64,000 nucleotides of DNA from Roseitalea porphyridii (GTDB lineage: Bacteria > Pseudomonadota > Alphaproteobacteria > Rhizobiales > Rhizobiaceae): contig NZ_CP036532.1 of the NCBI RefSeq assembly GCF_004331955.1, forward strand, positions 3,475,673 through 3,539,672. The letters are read 5' to 3'. The notes under the pieces were generated by a model. The model saw only the letters and a list, made by a program, of their open reading frames with translations, did not search any database and had not been told where the DNA came from. A program made the translations under genes and the position numbers. Below, piece after piece: positions 28,052 through 38,640 of the stretch (position 1 is the stretch's first letter; every line of letters starts with the position of its first letter).

Positions 28052-29017
28052 ATGAACATGGTCAAGACCGCCATGCTGATCGCCTTCATGACGGCCCTGT
28101 TCATGGGCGTCGGCTATCTGATCGGCGGCACGGGCGGCATGATGATCGCCTTCGTCATCGCGCTTGCGATGAATGCCTTTTCCTACTGGAACGCCGACAA
28201 GATGGTGCTGCGCATGAACGGCGCGGTCGAGGTCGACGAGAACAGCGCCCCCGAATATTACCGGATGGTCCGCGATCTGGCCGCCAATGCCGGCCTGCCG
28301 ATGCCGAAGGTCTACATCATCAAGCAGGACCAGCCCAATGCGTTCGCCACCGGGCGCAATCCCGACAACGCCGCCGTCGCCGCGACGACGGGCCTGCTCG
28401 AGACGCTGACCCCCGAAGAGGTGGCCGGCGTGATGGCCCACGAACTGGCCCACGTGCAGAACCGCGACACGCTGATCATGACGATCACCGCGACGCTGGC
28501 GGGCGCGATCTCCATTCTGGGCAACTTCGCCCTGTTCTTCGGCTCCGGACGCAACAACCACCCGCTCGGCCTGATCGGCGTCCTTATCGCCATGATCGTC
28601 GCGCCGTTCGCCGCGATGATCGTGCAGATGGCGATCAGCCGCACGCGCGAATACTCGGCCGACCGGCGCGGCGCTGAAATCTGCGGCCGGCCCGACTTGT
28701 TGGCGAGCGCGCTCGCCAAGATCGCCCGGGCCGCCGGCCGGCACGTCAACGAGCCGGCCGAGCGCAATCCGGCGACGGCCCACATGTTCATCATCAATCC
28801 GCTCAACGGCCAGCGCGCCGACGGTCTGTTCTCCACCCATCCCGATACGCAGAACCGCATCGATGCGCTGATGGCGATGACCGACATCGGCGGCCAGCCG
28901 CCGGCGCGCGAAGCCCGTCCCTCGCCGGCGCCCGAACCGCGCCGCACCTCCGGCGTGCCCGGCACCGGACGGCGCTGGGGCCGTTCCGACGGTGGCGGCA
29001 GCGGGCCCTGGGGTTGA
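28052..29017 (+). CDS. htpX: HtpX membrane zinc metalloprotease
   Basis: Inner-membrane M48B protease that degrades misfolded membrane proteins. The 321-residue protein has N-terminal helices (about 7-24, 29-45), the zinc site HELAH at 130-134 within [15 protein letters not shown], two further helices (about 145-160, 178-197), and the third ligand Glu in [15 protein letters not shown] Pro/Arg/Gly-rich tail of about 40 residues (ending GGGSGPWG) extends past the family core, as in other Rhizobiales. The start at 28052 gives the typical [17 protein letters not shown]. Its stop overlaps the rsmB start. Confidence 0.94.
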   Translation: MNMVKTAMLIAFMTALFMGVGYLIGGTGGMMIAFVIALAMNAFSYWNADKMVLRMNGAVEVDENSAPEYYRMVRDLAANAGLPMPKVYIIKQDQPNAFATGRNPDNAAVAATTGLLETLTPEEVAGVMAHELAHVQNRDTLIMTITATLAGAISILGNFALFFGSGRNNHPLGLIGVLIAMIVAPFAAMIVQMAISRTREYSADRRGAEICGRPDLLASALAKIARAAGRHVNEPAERNPATAHMFIINPLNGQRADGLFSTHPDTQNRIDALMAMTDIGGQPPAREARPSPAPEPRRTSGVPGTGRRWGRSDGGGSGPWG

Positions 29018-30408
29018 GTTCGGCCCGCCGGCGACCGCGCCGCGAAGGACCCTCGCACTCGCCCGCCGGCAAGCCCGGCCTTGCCGCGCGCCAGGCCGCC
29101 CAGCGCCTTCTGAGCGCCATCGTCGACGCCCGCACGCCGATGGACGCGCTCACCGACGACACCCACGGCCATCCGCACTATCTGGCGCTCGATGCGCGCG
29201 ACCGGTCGCTGGTCCGCGCGATCCTGATGGCGGCGCTGCGCCACCGGGGCGATCTGGAAGCGCTGGTGACGCGCTTCACCGAGCGTCCGCTGCCCGACGG
29301 CGCCGCCTCCCTGCGCGCCATCATTCACGTGGCGCTCGCGCAGATCCTCTTCCTCGACGTGCCGAACCATTCGGCGACCGATCTCGCCGTCGCCGCCGCG
29401 CAGGCCGATCCGCGCAACCGCCGGTTCGCCGGGCTGGTCAACGCCCTGTGCCGCCGCGCGATCCGCGAATGCGAGGCGATCCGCGCGGAAATCGAGACGC
29501 AGCCGGTGCGCGCGCCGCAATGGTTCGCCGATCGCCTCGAGGCGGTCTACGGCGCCGACCGGGCGCGCGCGATCGAGGCGGTCCACCGGCGCGAGGCGCC
29601 GATCGACCTGACGCTGAAGGACCGATCGCCGGCCAACATCGCCGCCCGGGCACAGACACTCGATGCCTGGGCGCTGCCGACCGGCTCGCTGCGGCTTCGG
29701 CACGGCACCGAGATCGCCGCCCTGCCCGGCTTCGACGAGGGCGCGTTCTGGGTGCAGGACGCCGCCGCGGCGATCCCCGCGCGCCTGTTCGGCGAAGTGT
29801 CCGGCCGCCACGTCGCCGATCTGTGCGCGGCGCCCGGTGGCAAGACCGCGCAGCTCGCCGCCCTCGGAGCGAAGGTGACGGCCGTCGACCAGTCCGCCAA
29901 CCGCCTCAAGCGCCTGCGCGCGAACCTCGACCGGCTGGACCTTTCCCAGGCGTGCGAAACCGTTGCCGCCTCCCTGTTCGACTTCACACCCGACAGACCG
30001 TTCGATGCCGTGCTGCTCGACGCGCCCTGCTCGTCGACGGGCACCGTGCGCCGCCATCCCGACGTGCCCTGGACCAAGTCGGACGCCGATATCGTCAAGC
30101 TGGCGGACCTGCAGGCGCGCATGCTCGCGAGGGCCGCCACCCTCGTCGCGCCCGGCGGCCTGCTCGTCTTCGCCAATTGCTCGCTCGATCCGCGCGAGGG
30201 CGAGGACGTCGCCCGCGCCTTTGCCGCCGACCAGGACAGCTTCACCATCGATGCGGTGTCCGCGGCCGAATTGCCGGGCCTTGAAGACTGCCTGACGGCC
30301 GAGGGCTTCGTGCGCACCACGCCCGCCGACCTGCCGGCGCCCGCCGGCGAGATCGCGGCCGGCGGCGTGGACGGCTTCTTTGCCGCGCGGTTCAGAAGAA
30401 CTGTCTGA
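29014..30408 (+). CDS. rsmB: RsmB-family 16S rRNA cytosine-C5 methyltransferase
   Basis: AdoMet-dependent enzyme of the RsmB/NOL1/NSUN family, predicted to methylate C967 of 16S rRNA. The 464-residue protein has the N-terminal NusB-like RNA-binding domain (about 20-150), then the Rossmann domain: [19 protein letters not shown] (AdoMet), [17 protein letters not shown] and [12 protein letters not shown] with the two conserved Cys. The start is TTG overlapping the htpX stop (TTGA), indicating translational coupling; no upstream ATG is available in frame without entering htpX. Confidence 0.9.
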   Translation: MSSARRRPRREGPSHSPAGKPGLAARQAAQRLLSAIVDARTPMDALTDDTHGHPHYLALDARDRSLVRAILMAALRHRGDLEALVTRFTERPLPDGAASLRAIIHVALAQILFLDVPNHSATDLAVAAAQADPRNRRFAGLVNALCRRAIRECEAIRAEIETQPVRAPQWFADRLEAVYGADRARAIEAVHRREAPIDLTLKDRSPANIAARAQTLDAWALPTGSLRLRHGTEIAALPGFDEGAFWVQDAAAAIPARLFGEVSGRHVADLCAAPGGKTAQLAALGAKVTAVDQSANRLKRLRANLDRLDLSQACETVAASLFDFTPDRPFDAVLLDAPCSSTGTVRRHPDVPWTKSDADIVKLADLQARMLARAATLVAPGGLLVFANCSLDPREGEDVARAFAADQDSFTIDAVSAAELPGLEDCLTAEGFVRTTPADLPAPAGEIAAGGVDGFFAARFRRTV

Positions 30409-30429
30409 TTTGCAACGAAAAGCACCCGT

Positions 30430-32187
30430 TTGGCTTTACTTGACATTGAAGCTATTGTTTCGCTTCGACGGGGAAACAGGGCAGGTGCCGTGGCAGGGTC
30501 TCGCTGGAGCGCGCAGCCGGGATATTTGGGCGTCAGCCTGGGGCTGTACTGGCAGCGTTTTCGATACTGGTTGCAGGCGGGCTCGGTCAGCAACTGGCGC
30601 CTTGTCGGTCCCGTTCCGGCGCGCCTGCTGCTTTCACCCTCCTGCCTGAGACCGTCCGACCCCCTGCTTGCCCGCGACTTCTACCAGGGCCGCTTCACTT
30701 TCGCCGGCCGGACCGTCGAGGCGGGCAGCCGGTCGCCGTTCCTCGCCGAGCCGCCCTCGGCCGCCTGGCACGGCGAACTGCACGGCTTTCGCTGGATACG
30801 TCATCTCGCCCACGCCGGCACCGACCTTTCGGCCAGCCAGGCGCGCGCGCTGATCGACGACTGGATCTTAGAGCATGGCAAGCGGCTGCGCGATCCGGCC
30901 TACGATCTGCCGATCACGGCCAGCCGCATCGTCTCCTGGCTGCAGCACGCCCGCTTCGTTCTGCGCAACTCCGACCACGCCTTCTACCGCCGGTTCATGA
31001 TGTCGCTGGCCCGACAGGTGCGCTATCTGCGCAAGGCGGTGCGTGCCCAGCCCGAGAGCATCGACACGCTTCACGCCGTGATCGCACTGGCGATCGCCTC
31101 TCTGGCCCTGCCGACTCGCGAACGGCGCCGGCAGCGCACCGCCCGGCTGCTCGAGACGATGCTCAAGCGGCAGATCCTGCCCGATGGCGGACACGTCACC
31201 CGCAACCCGGCCCATCTTCCCGAACTGCTCGCAGACCTGCTGCCGCTGGCCCAGTGCTACCTGGCGGCCTCGCGCGCGGTGCCGCCCGAACTGGTGCGTG
31301 CGATCGACCGCATGTTTCCCCGCCTCAGGGCGATGCGGCATGTCGACGGCCATCTCGCCCTGTTCCACGGCGCCGGCTTCTCCAAGACCGACCTGATCGC
31401 GGCCGTGCTGCGCCTCGACCAGACCGAGGGCGGCAGCGGCGCGCGGGCCGTCCAGAGCGGCTACTACCGCCTTGAGGCGGGCGAGACCGTGGTGATCGCC
31501 GACACCGGCACGATCCCGACCGGCATCGACGGCACCGACTGCCACGCCAGCGCGCTCGCCTTCGAGATGTCGTCGCGCCGCAGCCGGATCGTCGTCAATC
31601 TGGGCACCGACCGGTTGCAGCGCAGCGAATACGGGCCGATCGCGCGCGCCACCGCCGCCCATTCGACGCTGTCGATCGGCGATGCCTCCTCGGCCCGGTT
31701 CCGGCGCTTTTCGGGCGCCCCGCGCCGCTCGCGCTGGCGGCCGACCGCGCGACCCGGTCCGATCGGGGTCGATGACTGGCGCAACGGCGAGATGACCGGC
31801 TTCACGGCCAGCCATGACGGCTATCTGCGGCCCTTCGGCCTGATCCACGAGCGCGGCATCGCCGTCGCTCCCGACGGTCGCCGCGTCGACGGCTTCGACC
31901 AGTTGCGCCCGCCGAGCCGCCGGCGCCGGGCGCCGGTCGAGGCGCTGCTGCGGTTTCACCTGCATCCGGCCGTGCGCGTCGAGCCGACGCGGGTCGAGAA
32001 CACCTTCGTTCTGCATGTCGACGGCGACCGCTGGGCGTTCCGCGCCGTCGGCGCGCCCGCATCGGTCGAGCAGAGCCTTTATCTCGCCGCCGTCGCGGGC
32101 CCGGCCCCCACCGCCCAGATCGTCGTGACCATGGCCTGGCCCGATGTCGAACGGGTGAGCTGGCGTTTCGAACGGCTCGGCGACTGA
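30430..32187 (+). CDS. Heparinase II/III-like protein
   Basis: A 585-residue protein of the heparinase II/III-like family. The N-terminal half (about 30-300) is the alpha-helical toroid, including LPITASRIVSWLQHARFV and TLHAVIALAIASLAL; the C-terminal half (about 330-585) is beta-rich with HVDGHLALFHGAGFSKTD and DCHASALAFEMSS, where the conserved His lies. The substrate is unknown. The start codon is TTG at 30430, 21 nt after rsmB. The placement between rsmB and purH is a conserved rhizobial arrangement, suggesting a housekeeping envelope role rather than true heparin degradation. No signal peptide is evident. Confidence 0.85.
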   Translation: MALLDIEAIVSLRRGNRAGAVAGSRWSAQPGYLGVSLGLYWQRFRYWLQAGSVSNWRLVGPVPARLLLSPSCLRPSDPLLARDFYQGRFTFAGRTVEAGSRSPFLAEPPSAAWHGELHGFRWIRHLAHAGTDLSASQARALIDDWILEHGKRLRDPAYDLPITASRIVSWLQHARFVLRNSDHAFYRRFMMSLARQVRYLRKAVRAQPESIDTLHAVIALAIASLALPTRERRRQRTARLLETMLKRQILPDGGHVTRNPAHLPELLADLLPLAQCYLAASRAVPPELVRAIDRMFPRLRAMRHVDGHLALFHGAGFSKTDLIAAVLRLDQTEGGSGARAVQSGYYRLEAGETVVIADTGTIPTGIDGTDCHASALAFEMSSRRSRIVVNLGTDRLQRSEYGPIARATAAHSTLSIGDASSARFRRFSGAPRRSRWRPTARPGPIGVDDWRNGEMTGFTASHDGYLRPFGLIHERGIAVAPDGRRVDGFDQLRPPSRRRRAPVEALLRFHLHPAVRVEPTRVENTFVLHVDGDRWAFRAVGAPASVEQSLYLAAVAGPAPTAQIVVTMAWPDVERVSWRFERLGD

Positions 32188-32295
32188 CGCGCCGGTTTTT
32201 TGCTGTGGTTTGACGCGTCCGGCCGCGCCTAGCCGGTGGGAGTGGCGGCCGAAACCCATTAAGGCCGAAACGATCAGACCCGCCGGAAACCCGCC

Positions 32296-33912
32296 ATGGC
32301 CATCGCATCGAAATCCATCGCCCCGCCCGACGCCGTCCCGGTGCGTCGGGCGCTTCTGTCGGTCTCCGACAAGAGCGGCCTCGTGCCGTTCGCAGCCGCG
32401 CTCGCCGAGCGGAACATCGCGCTGGTCTCGACCGGCGGCACGCGCCGGGCGCTCGCCGAGGCCGGTCTGGCCGTCACCGACATCTCCGAGGTGACCGGCT
32501 TTCCCGAGATCATGGACGGACGGGTGAAGACGCTGCACCCGAAGGTTCATGGCGGGCTGCTCGCCGTGCGCAACGATCCCGACCACAGGGCGGCGATGGA
32601 AGAGCACGCGATCGAGGGGTTCGACCTCGTCGTCGTCAATCTCTACCCGTTCGAGGAGGTCGCTGCCGGCGACGCCGATCCGCTGACCGTCATCGAGAAC
32701 ATCGACATTGGCGGGCCCGCCATGGTGCGCGCGGCGGCCAAGAACCACGGCCATGTGGCGATCGTCACCGATCCGGCCGAATACGAGGCGGTTCTGGGGC
32801 AACTTGACGCCAATGACGGCGCCACCGGTCTCGACCTGCGGCGCCGGCTCGCCGCCAAGGCCTTCAAGCGCACCGCGAGCTACGACGCGGCGATCGCCCG
32901 CTGGATGGAGGGCGCGCTTGAGGCCGAACCGTTCGAGGTGCACGACGCGCTCGGCGGGACCCTTGCGGCGACGTTGCGCTACGGCGAGAACCCGCACCAG
33001 GCCGCCGCCCTCTACCTGACCGGCGCGGCGCGGCCGGGCGCCGCGACCGCCACGATCCTGCAGGGCAAGGCGCTGTCCTACAACAACATCAACGACACCG
33101 ACGCGGCCTTCGAGCTGGTCAGCGAGTTCGGCACCGAACGGCCGGCGGTGGCGATCATCAAGCATGCCAACCCGTGCGGCGTGGCGCTCGGCGAGACGCT
33201 GCTCGACGCCTATCGCGCCGCGTTCGACTGCGACAGGACCTCGGCCTTCGGCGGGATCGTCGCCGTCAACCAAACGCTCGACGAGGAAACCGCCCGGGCG
33301 ATGGTCGACATCTTCACCGAAGTGGTCATCGCGCCCGAAGTCAGCGAGGGCGCCCGCGCGGTGTTCGCCGCAAAGCCGAACCTGCGCCTTCTGGAGACCG
33401 GCGGCCTCGCCGACCCGCGCGCGGGGGGCCACATGATCCGGCCCGTCGCCGGCGGCTATCTCAAGCAGGATCGCGACGCGGCGACGGTGGAGGCGATGGA
33501 CCTGCGCGTCGTCACGGCGCGCGCGCCCGGGCCCGACGAGATGGCCGACCTGCACTTCGCCTTCCGGGTCGCCAAGCACGTCAAGTCAAACGCGATCGTC
33601 TACGCCCGCGAGGGCGCGACCGTGGGCATCGGGGCGGGCCAGATGAGTCGGGTCGATTCAAGCCGGATCGCCGCGCGCAAGGCGCTCGACGCCGCCGAGG
33701 CGCTCGGCCTCGCCGAGCCGCGCACCAAGGGCTCGGTGGTCGCTTCCGACGCCTTCTTCCCGTTTGCAGACGGGCTCGTTTCGGCGATCGAGGCGGGCGC
33801 CCGCGCCGTCATCCAGCCCGGCGGCTCGATCCGGGACGAGGAGGTGATCGCGGCCGCCGACGCGGCCGGCGTCGCCATGGTCTTCACCGGCGTCCGCCAT
33901 TTTCGCCATTGA
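32296..33912 (+). CDS. purH: Bifunctional AICAR transformylase/IMP cyclohydrolase
   Basis: Catalyses the last two steps of IMP synthesis: formylation of AICAR and ring closure. The 538-residue protein has the N-terminal IMP cyclohydrolase (MGS-like) domain (about 14-160) with [20 protein letters not shown] and [16 protein letters not shown], and the C-terminal transformylase domain with [33 protein letters not shown] (Lys-His catalytic pair) and [10 protein letters not shown]. It ends [10 protein letters not shown], the canonical terminus. The 108 nt before it contain no recognisable purine riboswitch. Confidence 0.96.
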   Translation: MAIASKSIAPPDAVPVRRALLSVSDKSGLVPFAAALAERNIALVSTGGTRRALAEAGLAVTDISEVTGFPEIMDGRVKTLHPKVHGGLLAVRNDPDHRAAMEEHAIEGFDLVVVNLYPFEEVAAGDADPLTVIENIDIGGPAMVRAAAKNHGHVAIVTDPAEYEAVLGQLDANDGATGLDLRRRLAAKAFKRTASYDAAIARWMEGALEAEPFEVHDALGGTLAATLRYGENPHQAAALYLTGAARPGAATATILQGKALSYNNINDTDAAFELVSEFGTERPAVAIIKHANPCGVALGETLLDAYRAAFDCDRTSAFGGIVAVNQTLDEETARAMVDIFTEVVIAPEVSEGARAVFAAKPNLRLLETGGLADPRAGGHMIRPVAGGYLKQDRDAATVEAMDLRVVTARAPGPDEMADLHFAFRVAKHVKSNAIVYAREGATVGIGAGQMSRVDSSRIAARKALDAAEALGLAEPRTKGSVVASDAFFPFADGLVSAIEAGARAVIQPGGSIRDEEVIAAADAAGVAMVFTGVRHFRH

Positions 33913-34104
33913 GGCGCGGTACAGACCCGGATCACGCGTGCCGGGACACGGTTTCGCCATCGCTTTGCCGCATTCGCGCCTATGATCCGGCACGCTGTCG
34001 GCGAACGCCGCTGACAACAATGTGATGGTCGCCGCGCAACCTTGCGGTAACCATTTGTCAACGATAATGGATTGACGGAAACCGAAGTTCGGGGACACCC
34101 ATAG

Positions 34105-35316
34105 ATGCGATTGCGTACGGCTCTCACCGCTCTTGCGCTGTCGGCGGCCGTGGTTCTGAGCGCCTGTCAGGGCAGCGACGTGCTCAACATGGCGGCGGAA
34201 GCACCCCTGCCGCGCGATGTCGTCAACATCATGCAGGCCAAGGGCATGACGAAGTCATCGCCCATCATGATGCGCATCTTCAAGGAAGAGGAAATGCTGG
34301 AGGTCTGGAAGCAGACCGACACCGGCGTCTACGACCTCGTCAAGACCTACGAGATCTGCGCCTTCTCCGGCGACAAGGGGCCGAAGTTCGCCGAAGGCGA
34401 CCGGCAATCGCCCGAGGGATTCTATTTCGTCAACCGGCGGCTGCTCAATCCCAACTCGAGCTACCATCTGGCCTTCAATCTCGGCTTTCCCAACGCGTTC
34501 GACCGCGCCCATGGGCGCACCGGCTCGTTCCTGATGGTTCATGGCGACTGCTCGTCGCGCGGCTGTTACGCGATGACCGACCAGGGCGTCACCGAGATCT
34601 ATGCTTTCGCGCGCGACGCGCTGCGTGGCGGTCAGCAGAACGAGTTCCAGGTGCAGGCCTTCCCGTTCCGCATGACGCCGGAGAACATGGCCAAGCACCG
34701 CGACAGCCCCCACTTCGAATACTGGCAGATGCTCAAGTCGGGATACGACCATTTCGAGCTGACCCGGACCCCGCCCAAGGTCGACGTCTGCGACCGGCGC
34801 TACGTCTTCAACCAGATCCCCGAGGACGGCGATTTCAACCCGCAGGCGCAATGTCCGGATATGTCGATGCCCGAGCCGCTCGCGCTCGCCTACACCACGC
34901 TCAAGCAGCAGCATGCGCTTCAGTTCGAACGCGCCGTCGCAGATCTCGAGGGCCGGTCGATCAATCTGCAGGAAGGCATGATCGACATGCTGACGCCGCG
35001 CGGATCGGTCGAACCGCTGACGCATGAGGAGATCATGCGCCGGGCGCGCGCCGCCTACCGGGCTTCGGCGCCCGCGACAACGGTACCCGCGCCGATCGCC
35101 ACGGCGCCCGAGACCGCCGTTGCAGCCGCGCCGGCAGCGGCACCTGCCGCAGCGCCCGCGTCGCCGGCCCCCGCGGGATCGACACCGCTCACCGCGATCG
35201 TGCCCGGCACGGGCGGAGCGATCGTCGCCACCTCGAGCGCGTCCGGCCTGACCGCAAGGCCCGTGACGACGACCGGGGCCGGCACGCCGCTGCCCGACCA
35301 GCGCCCGGTCCAATAG
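34105..35316 (+). CDS. Lipoprotein L,D-transpeptidase, YafK-type
   Basis: A 403-residue envelope protein. The lipobox VVLSACQG puts the lipidated Cys near residue 21. The YkuD/YafK catalytic region (about 50-190) includes [23 protein letters not shown] (in pieces: [15 protein letters not shown]), with catalytic His and Cys. A middle helical region (about 190-310) follows, then an Ala/Pro/Thr-rich low-complexity tail (about 315-403) that may cross the peptidoglycan. YafK-type enzymes act on tetrapeptide stems, for instance releasing or attaching Braun-type links. tusA follows after 5 nt. Confidence 0.88.
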   Translation: MRLRTALTALALSAAVVLSACQGSDVLNMAAEAPLPRDVVNIMQAKGMTKSSPIMMRIFKEEEMLEVWKQTDTGVYDLVKTYEICAFSGDKGPKFAEGDRQSPEGFYFVNRRLLNPNSSYHLAFNLGFPNAFDRAHGRTGSFLMVHGDCSSRGCYAMTDQGVTEIYAFARDALRGGQQNEFQVQAFPFRMTPENMAKHRDSPHFEYWQMLKSGYDHFELTRTPPKVDVCDRRYVFNQIPEDGDFNPQAQCPDMSMPEPLALAYTTLKQQHALQFERAVADLEGRSINLQEGMIDMLTPRGSVEPLTHEEIMRRARAAYRASAPATTVPAPIATAPETAVAAAPAAAPAAAPASPAPAGSTPLTAIVPGTGGAIVATSSASGLTARPVTTTGAGTPLPDQRPVQ

Positions 35317-35321
35317 CCGTC

Positions 35322-35561
35322 ATGGCCACCGGCTCCGGTTCCGCCGGCGAATATGATCTGCGCGGGCTGAACTGCCCGCTTCCCGTCCTCAAGACGCAGA
35401 AGCGCCTGCGCGACCTGGCCACCGGCGACCGGCTCTGGGTCCGCACGTCCGACCCGCTGGCGGTCATCGACATTCCCAATTTCTGCCGGGAGAAGGGCCA
35501 TGGCCTGGTCGAGACCGAGACGGTCGAGGACGGTCATCGCTTCCTGATCGAGCGCGGCTGA
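35322..35561 (+). CDS. tusA: TusA-family sulfur carrier protein
   Basis: A 79-residue sulfurtransferase-carrier of the TusA/SirA fold. The persulfide-bearing Cys is in YDLRGLNCPLPVLKTQK; the rest (TSDPLAVIDIPNFCREKGHGL in pieces) fits the alpha/beta sandwich. Such proteins relay sulfur for tRNA thiolation or other sulfur metabolism. It is 5 nt behind the L,D-transpeptidase gene, so probably co-transcribed, and convergent with the carboxypeptidase gene. A second Cys in NFCREKG is common in this group. Confidence 0.88.
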   Translation: MATGSGSAGEYDLRGLNCPLPVLKTQKRLRDLATGDRLWVRTSDPLAVIDIPNFCREKGHGLVETETVEDGHRFLIERG

Positions 35562-35590
35562 CCGCCAGCCGTGCGGCGGCGGCGTTCCTG

Positions 35591-36790
35591 TCAGCCGCTT
35601 TCCGGGCGCGGTTCGGGGACCGGCGCTTCGAAGCCCGGCCGCAGTCGGTACTCGTCCATCTCGGCGTCGCTCGCCAGCGAGGGACGCTCGGGGCGCGGCA
35701 GCGGCACGGGGAAGGGCTCGAACACCTCGTCGCCGACGACGATCGCCGTGCGGCTTTCCCCCTCGGCGCCGCCAAGACCGACGCGCACGGCGCGCGGCTC
35801 CCGCTCCATCGTGCCGATCAGGCCGCTGTCGAAAACGATGTTCCCGTCGACGTCGCGCCCGTCCCAGCGCGCCGCGCGCGCCTCCTCGGTGCACACGACC
35901 GGCCGCAGGTCGGCCGGCACGCCATCGGCATCGGCCGGACCCGGGACGGCATCGAGCGTCGGCGCCGTGTCGGTCGCCGGCCCCTTGGTGAAGCCATCCT
36001 CGAGCAGCACCGCGCTCTCCTCGGCCCGCGCCTTCTGGCTGGCCGTTCCCATGACGATGGACGCGAGCGTTCGCCCCTCGCGCGTCGCCGTCGCGGCGAG
36101 GTTGAAGCCCGACGCGCACACGAAGCCGGTCTTCATGCCGTCGGCGCCGGCGAACCGGCCGAGCAGCAGATTGTAGGAGGGGATGAGCTGGTCCTCGCCG
36201 AACGCGATCGCCTCGGTGCTGAAATAGCCGGCATACTGGCCGAAGTCGCGGCGCAGCGCCCGCACCAGCACCGCCATGTCGCGCGCGGTCGTATATTGCG
36301 CTTCGTCGTGCAGCCCGTGCGGATTGACGAAATTGGTGTTCGTCATGCCGAGCCGGGCCGCCTCCTGGTTCATCCGGTCGACGAACGCGGTCTCGCTGCC
36401 GGCGACCGCCTCGCCGAGCGCCACCGCGATGTCGTTGGCCGAGCGCACCACGACCATCTTCAGCGCATTGTCGACGGTCATCACCGAGCCGGCCGGATAG
36501 CCCATCTTCGAGGGCGGCGTGGAAACCGCGTTGCCGGTCACGCGCACCGGCGACTTCAATGTCAGCTCGCCCGCCTCGATCGCCCGGAAGGTGACGAGCG
36601 CGGTCATCATCTTGGTCAGCGAGGCCGGGCTCCAAAGTTCGTGCGCCTGTTCGGCATGCAGGACCCGGCCGGTTTCGATCTCGAAGACCAGCTCGGGGCC
36701 GGCCAGCGCGGGCCGCGCCATGCCGGCCATCACCAGCGCGATCGCAAGGCCTGCTGCGCAGCGGGCCAGTGCATGGCCGGCAATCTTCAT
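35591..36790 (-). CDS. D-alanyl-D-alanine carboxypeptidase (PBP, S11 family)
   Basis: Periplasmic DacA/DacF-type penicillin-binding protein that trims the terminal D-Ala of peptidoglycan stems. From the start at 36790 it has 399 residues: a signal peptide ending ARPALAG, then SXXK as S57-L-T-K60 in WSPASLTKMM, SXN as S117-A-N119, and KTG at 220-222 in DGMKTGF. The C-terminal ~100 residues are Pro/Glu-rich and do not resemble the amphipathic anchor of PBP5/6. An upstream in-frame Met at 36841 would add 17 residues ahead of the signal peptide and is less likely. It is divergent from the M20 gene. Confidence 0.92.
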   Translation of the reverse strand: MKIAGHALARCAAGLAIALVMAGMARPALAGPELVFEIETGRVLHAEQAHELWSPASLTKMMTALVTFRAIEAGELTLKSPVRVTGNAVSTPPSKMGYPAGSVMTVDNALKMVVVRSANDIAVALGEAVAGSETAFVDRMNQEAARLGMTNTNFVNPHGLHDEAQYTTARDMAVLVRALRRDFGQYAGYFSTEAIAFGEDQLIPSYNLLLGRFAGADGMKTGFVCASGFNLAATATREGRTLASIVMGTASQKARAEESAVLLEDGFTKGPATDTAPTLDAVPGPADADGVPADLRPVVCTEEARAARWDGRDVDGNIVFDSGLIGTMEREPRAVRVGLGGAEGESRTAIVVGDEVFEPFPVPLPRPERPSLASDAEMDEYRLRPGFEAPVPEPRPESG

Positions 36791-36945
36791 GACGGTTTCG
36801 GACAAGCCCCATCTCCCGCAAAGGACGACCCCTGTCATCAAACAGAATGGGTCGGCCCTGACAACCGTCCATTGATGACATGGCCGTGACGGGCAGGCTA
36901 TAGAGGGATGAAACCCGACCCCGATCGAGCGAGGCGCAGCGACCC

Positions 36946-38109
36946 ATGGCCCTATTGAACCGAGCCGCCGAACTGCAGGGCGAAGCCAGCGAGTGGCGTC
37001 GCCATCTGCACGCCCACCCCGAACTGTTGTTCGACGTGCACGAGACCGCCGCCTTCGTCGCCGACAAGCTGCGTTCTTTCGGCTGCGACGAGGTGGTCAC
37101 GGGCCTTGGCCGCACGGGCGTGGTCGGCGTCATCAGGGGCAATCGCGGCGAAGGCGAGACGATCGGCATGCGCGCCGACATGGACGCGCTGCCCATCACC
37201 GAGGCGACCGACGTGCCTTACAAATCCTCCGTCGCCGGCAAGATGCATGCCTGCGGCCATGACGGCCACACCGCCATGCTGCTGGGCGCGGCCAAATATC
37301 TCGCCGAGACGCGCAATTTCGCCGGCACCGTGATCGTCATCTTCCAGCCCGCCGAAGAGGGCGGCGGCGGCGGCGACGAGATGGTCAAGGACGGCCTGAT
37401 GGAGCGGTTCGGCATCGACCGGGTCTACGGCATGCACAACATGCCCGGCGTCGAGGCCGGCGCGTTCGCCATCAAGCCCGGTCCGCTGTGCGCGGCGACC
37501 GACGAATTCACCATCACCATCACCGGCAAGGGCGGCCACGCGGCGATGCCGCACCGGTCGATCGATCCGATCGTCACCGGCGCGCACCTCGTCACCGCGC
37601 TGCAGTCGATCGCCTCGCGCAACGCCGATCCGCTCGGCTCGATCGTCGTGTCGGTGACCAAGTTCCAGTCCGGCACCGCCTACAACGTCATCCCCGAAAA
37701 GGCGCTGATCGCCGGTACGGTGCGCACGCTGGACGAGGACATCCGCAAGCTCGCCGAAGAACGCATGCACGCCATCGCCCACGCCACCTGCGAGGCGCAC
37801 GGCGCCGAAGCGCATCTGGTCTGGAAGCGCGGCTATCCGGTCACCGTCAACCACGAGGCGGAAACCGCGGTCGCGACGGCCGCGGCCGAGGCGATCACCG
37901 GCGCGGGCACGGTTCCGACAGACATCAAGGCGATGATGGGCGGGGAGGACTTTTCCTACATGCTCAACGCGCGGCCGGGCGCGATGATCCTGATCGGCAA
38001 TGGCGACAGCGCCGGCCTGCACCATCCGGCCTATGACTTCAACGACCAGATCATCTCGGCCGGCATCAGCTACTGGGCGAAACTGGCCGAAACCAACCCG
38101 GCGCGCTGA
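36946..38109 (+). CDS. M20-family amidohydrolase (hippurate hydrolase/IAA-amino acid hydrolase-like)
   Basis: A 387-residue cytosolic metallohydrolase of the M20D group that cleaves N-acyl amino acids. Di-metal ligands are visible in MHACGHDGHTAM (Cys-x-His-x-x-His type), in FQPAEEGGGGGDEM (Glu-Glu) and in the distal HNMPG and LHHPAYDFND His. The dimerisation lid is the segment GKGGHAAMPHRSIDPI. Normal length for the family; the acyl group and amino acid cannot be predicted. Its own promoter region lies in the 155 nt shared with the divergent carboxypeptidase gene. Confidence 0.9.
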   Translation: MALLNRAAELQGEASEWRRHLHAHPELLFDVHETAAFVADKLRSFGCDEVVTGLGRTGVVGVIRGNRGEGETIGMRADMDALPITEATDVPYKSSVAGKMHACGHDGHTAMLLGAAKYLAETRNFAGTVIVIFQPAEEGGGGGDEMVKDGLMERFGIDRVYGMHNMPGVEAGAFAIKPGPLCAATDEFTITITGKGGHAAMPHRSIDPIVTGAHLVTALQSIASRNADPLGSIVVSVTKFQSGTAYNVIPEKALIAGTVRTLDEDIRKLAEERMHAIAHATCEAHGAEAHLVWKRGYPVTVNHEAETAVATAAAEAITGAGTVPTDIKAMMGGEDFSYMLNARPGAMILIGNGDSAGLHHPAYDFNDQIISAGISYWAKLAETNPAR

Positions 38110-38167
38110 GCGCGGAACCCGTCGCGGCGACATGCGGCCCGACGGCGTCGCCACCGGGCGGCGTGCC

Positions 38168-38521
38168 TCAGCCCGCCGTCTCGGTTGCCGTGGACGCGGC
38201 CTGATCGTCAGCCGCCGCCTCGATGCCGTGCGGGCAGTATAGATCGTGCAGCACCGCGAGCACCTCGGTCACTTCCCGGCCGTTCAGCGAATAGTAGATG
38301 GTCTGCGCGTCGCGCTCGGTCTTCACGAGGCCCGCCTCGCGCAGCTTGCGCAGATGGTGCGACATGGCCGGCTGCGACAGGTTCACCGCCTCGGCCAGCT
38401 TGACCACGCTCCATTGCTTCTCGGACAGTGCGCACAGGATGCGCAACCGCACCGGCTGCGACAGCATCTCCATCAGCCTCGCCGCCTCGGCGATGTGCGG
38501 TTCGAGTTCGTCGATATTCAT
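38168..38521 (-). CDS. bigR: BigR, persulfide-responsive ArsR-family repressor
   Basis: Represses the divergent sulfur-detoxification operon until persulfides oxidise its Cys pair. The 117-residue winged-helix protein has the ArsR recognition helix NLSQPAMSHHLRKLREAGLV and the two sensor Cys, C30 (LRILCAL) and C96 (DLYCPHG), in the positions that define BigR/SqrR sensors. The start at 38521 gives the canonical MNIDELEPHIAEAA; two in-frame Met codons upstream would overlap the operator region and are unlikely. It faces a 119-nt intergenic region with an AT-rich inverted repeat. Confidence 0.93.
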   Translation of the reverse strand: MNIDELEPHIAEAARLMEMLSQPVRLRILCALSEKQWSVVKLAEAVNLSQPAMSHHLRKLREAGLVKTERDAQTIYYSLNGREVTEVLAVLHDLYCPHGIEAAADDQAASTATETAG

Positions 38522-38538
38522 TATATAAGGCCTCTTGA

Positions 38539-38558
38539 ATATTCGATGCATGGAATAT
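38539..38558. promoter_or_regulatory. Candidate BigR operator
   Basis: ATATTC (38539-38544) and GAATAT (38553-38558) form a perfect 6-bp inverted repeat with an 8-nt spacer in an AT-rich patch between bigR and the divergent operon. AT-rich palindromes of this kind are the known BigR target type; binding here is inferred from position. Confidence 0.65.
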
Positions 38559-38640
38559 AGCTAGGGGATCGCACCGGCGCAAGCCGGCGCTCTACAATCG
38601 GGCACGACGCCCGCAGAACACGTTGGGAGTACGAGACACG

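Noticed and set aside
30868..33579. 903-codon minus-strand open frame
   Set aside because: Antisense of the heparinase-like gene and purH, both of which have clear family motifs; no motif is seen in this frame.
33913..34104. Possible terminator after purH (CCCGG...CCGGG)
   Set aside because: The stem is 5 bp with a 10-nt loop and no T-run.
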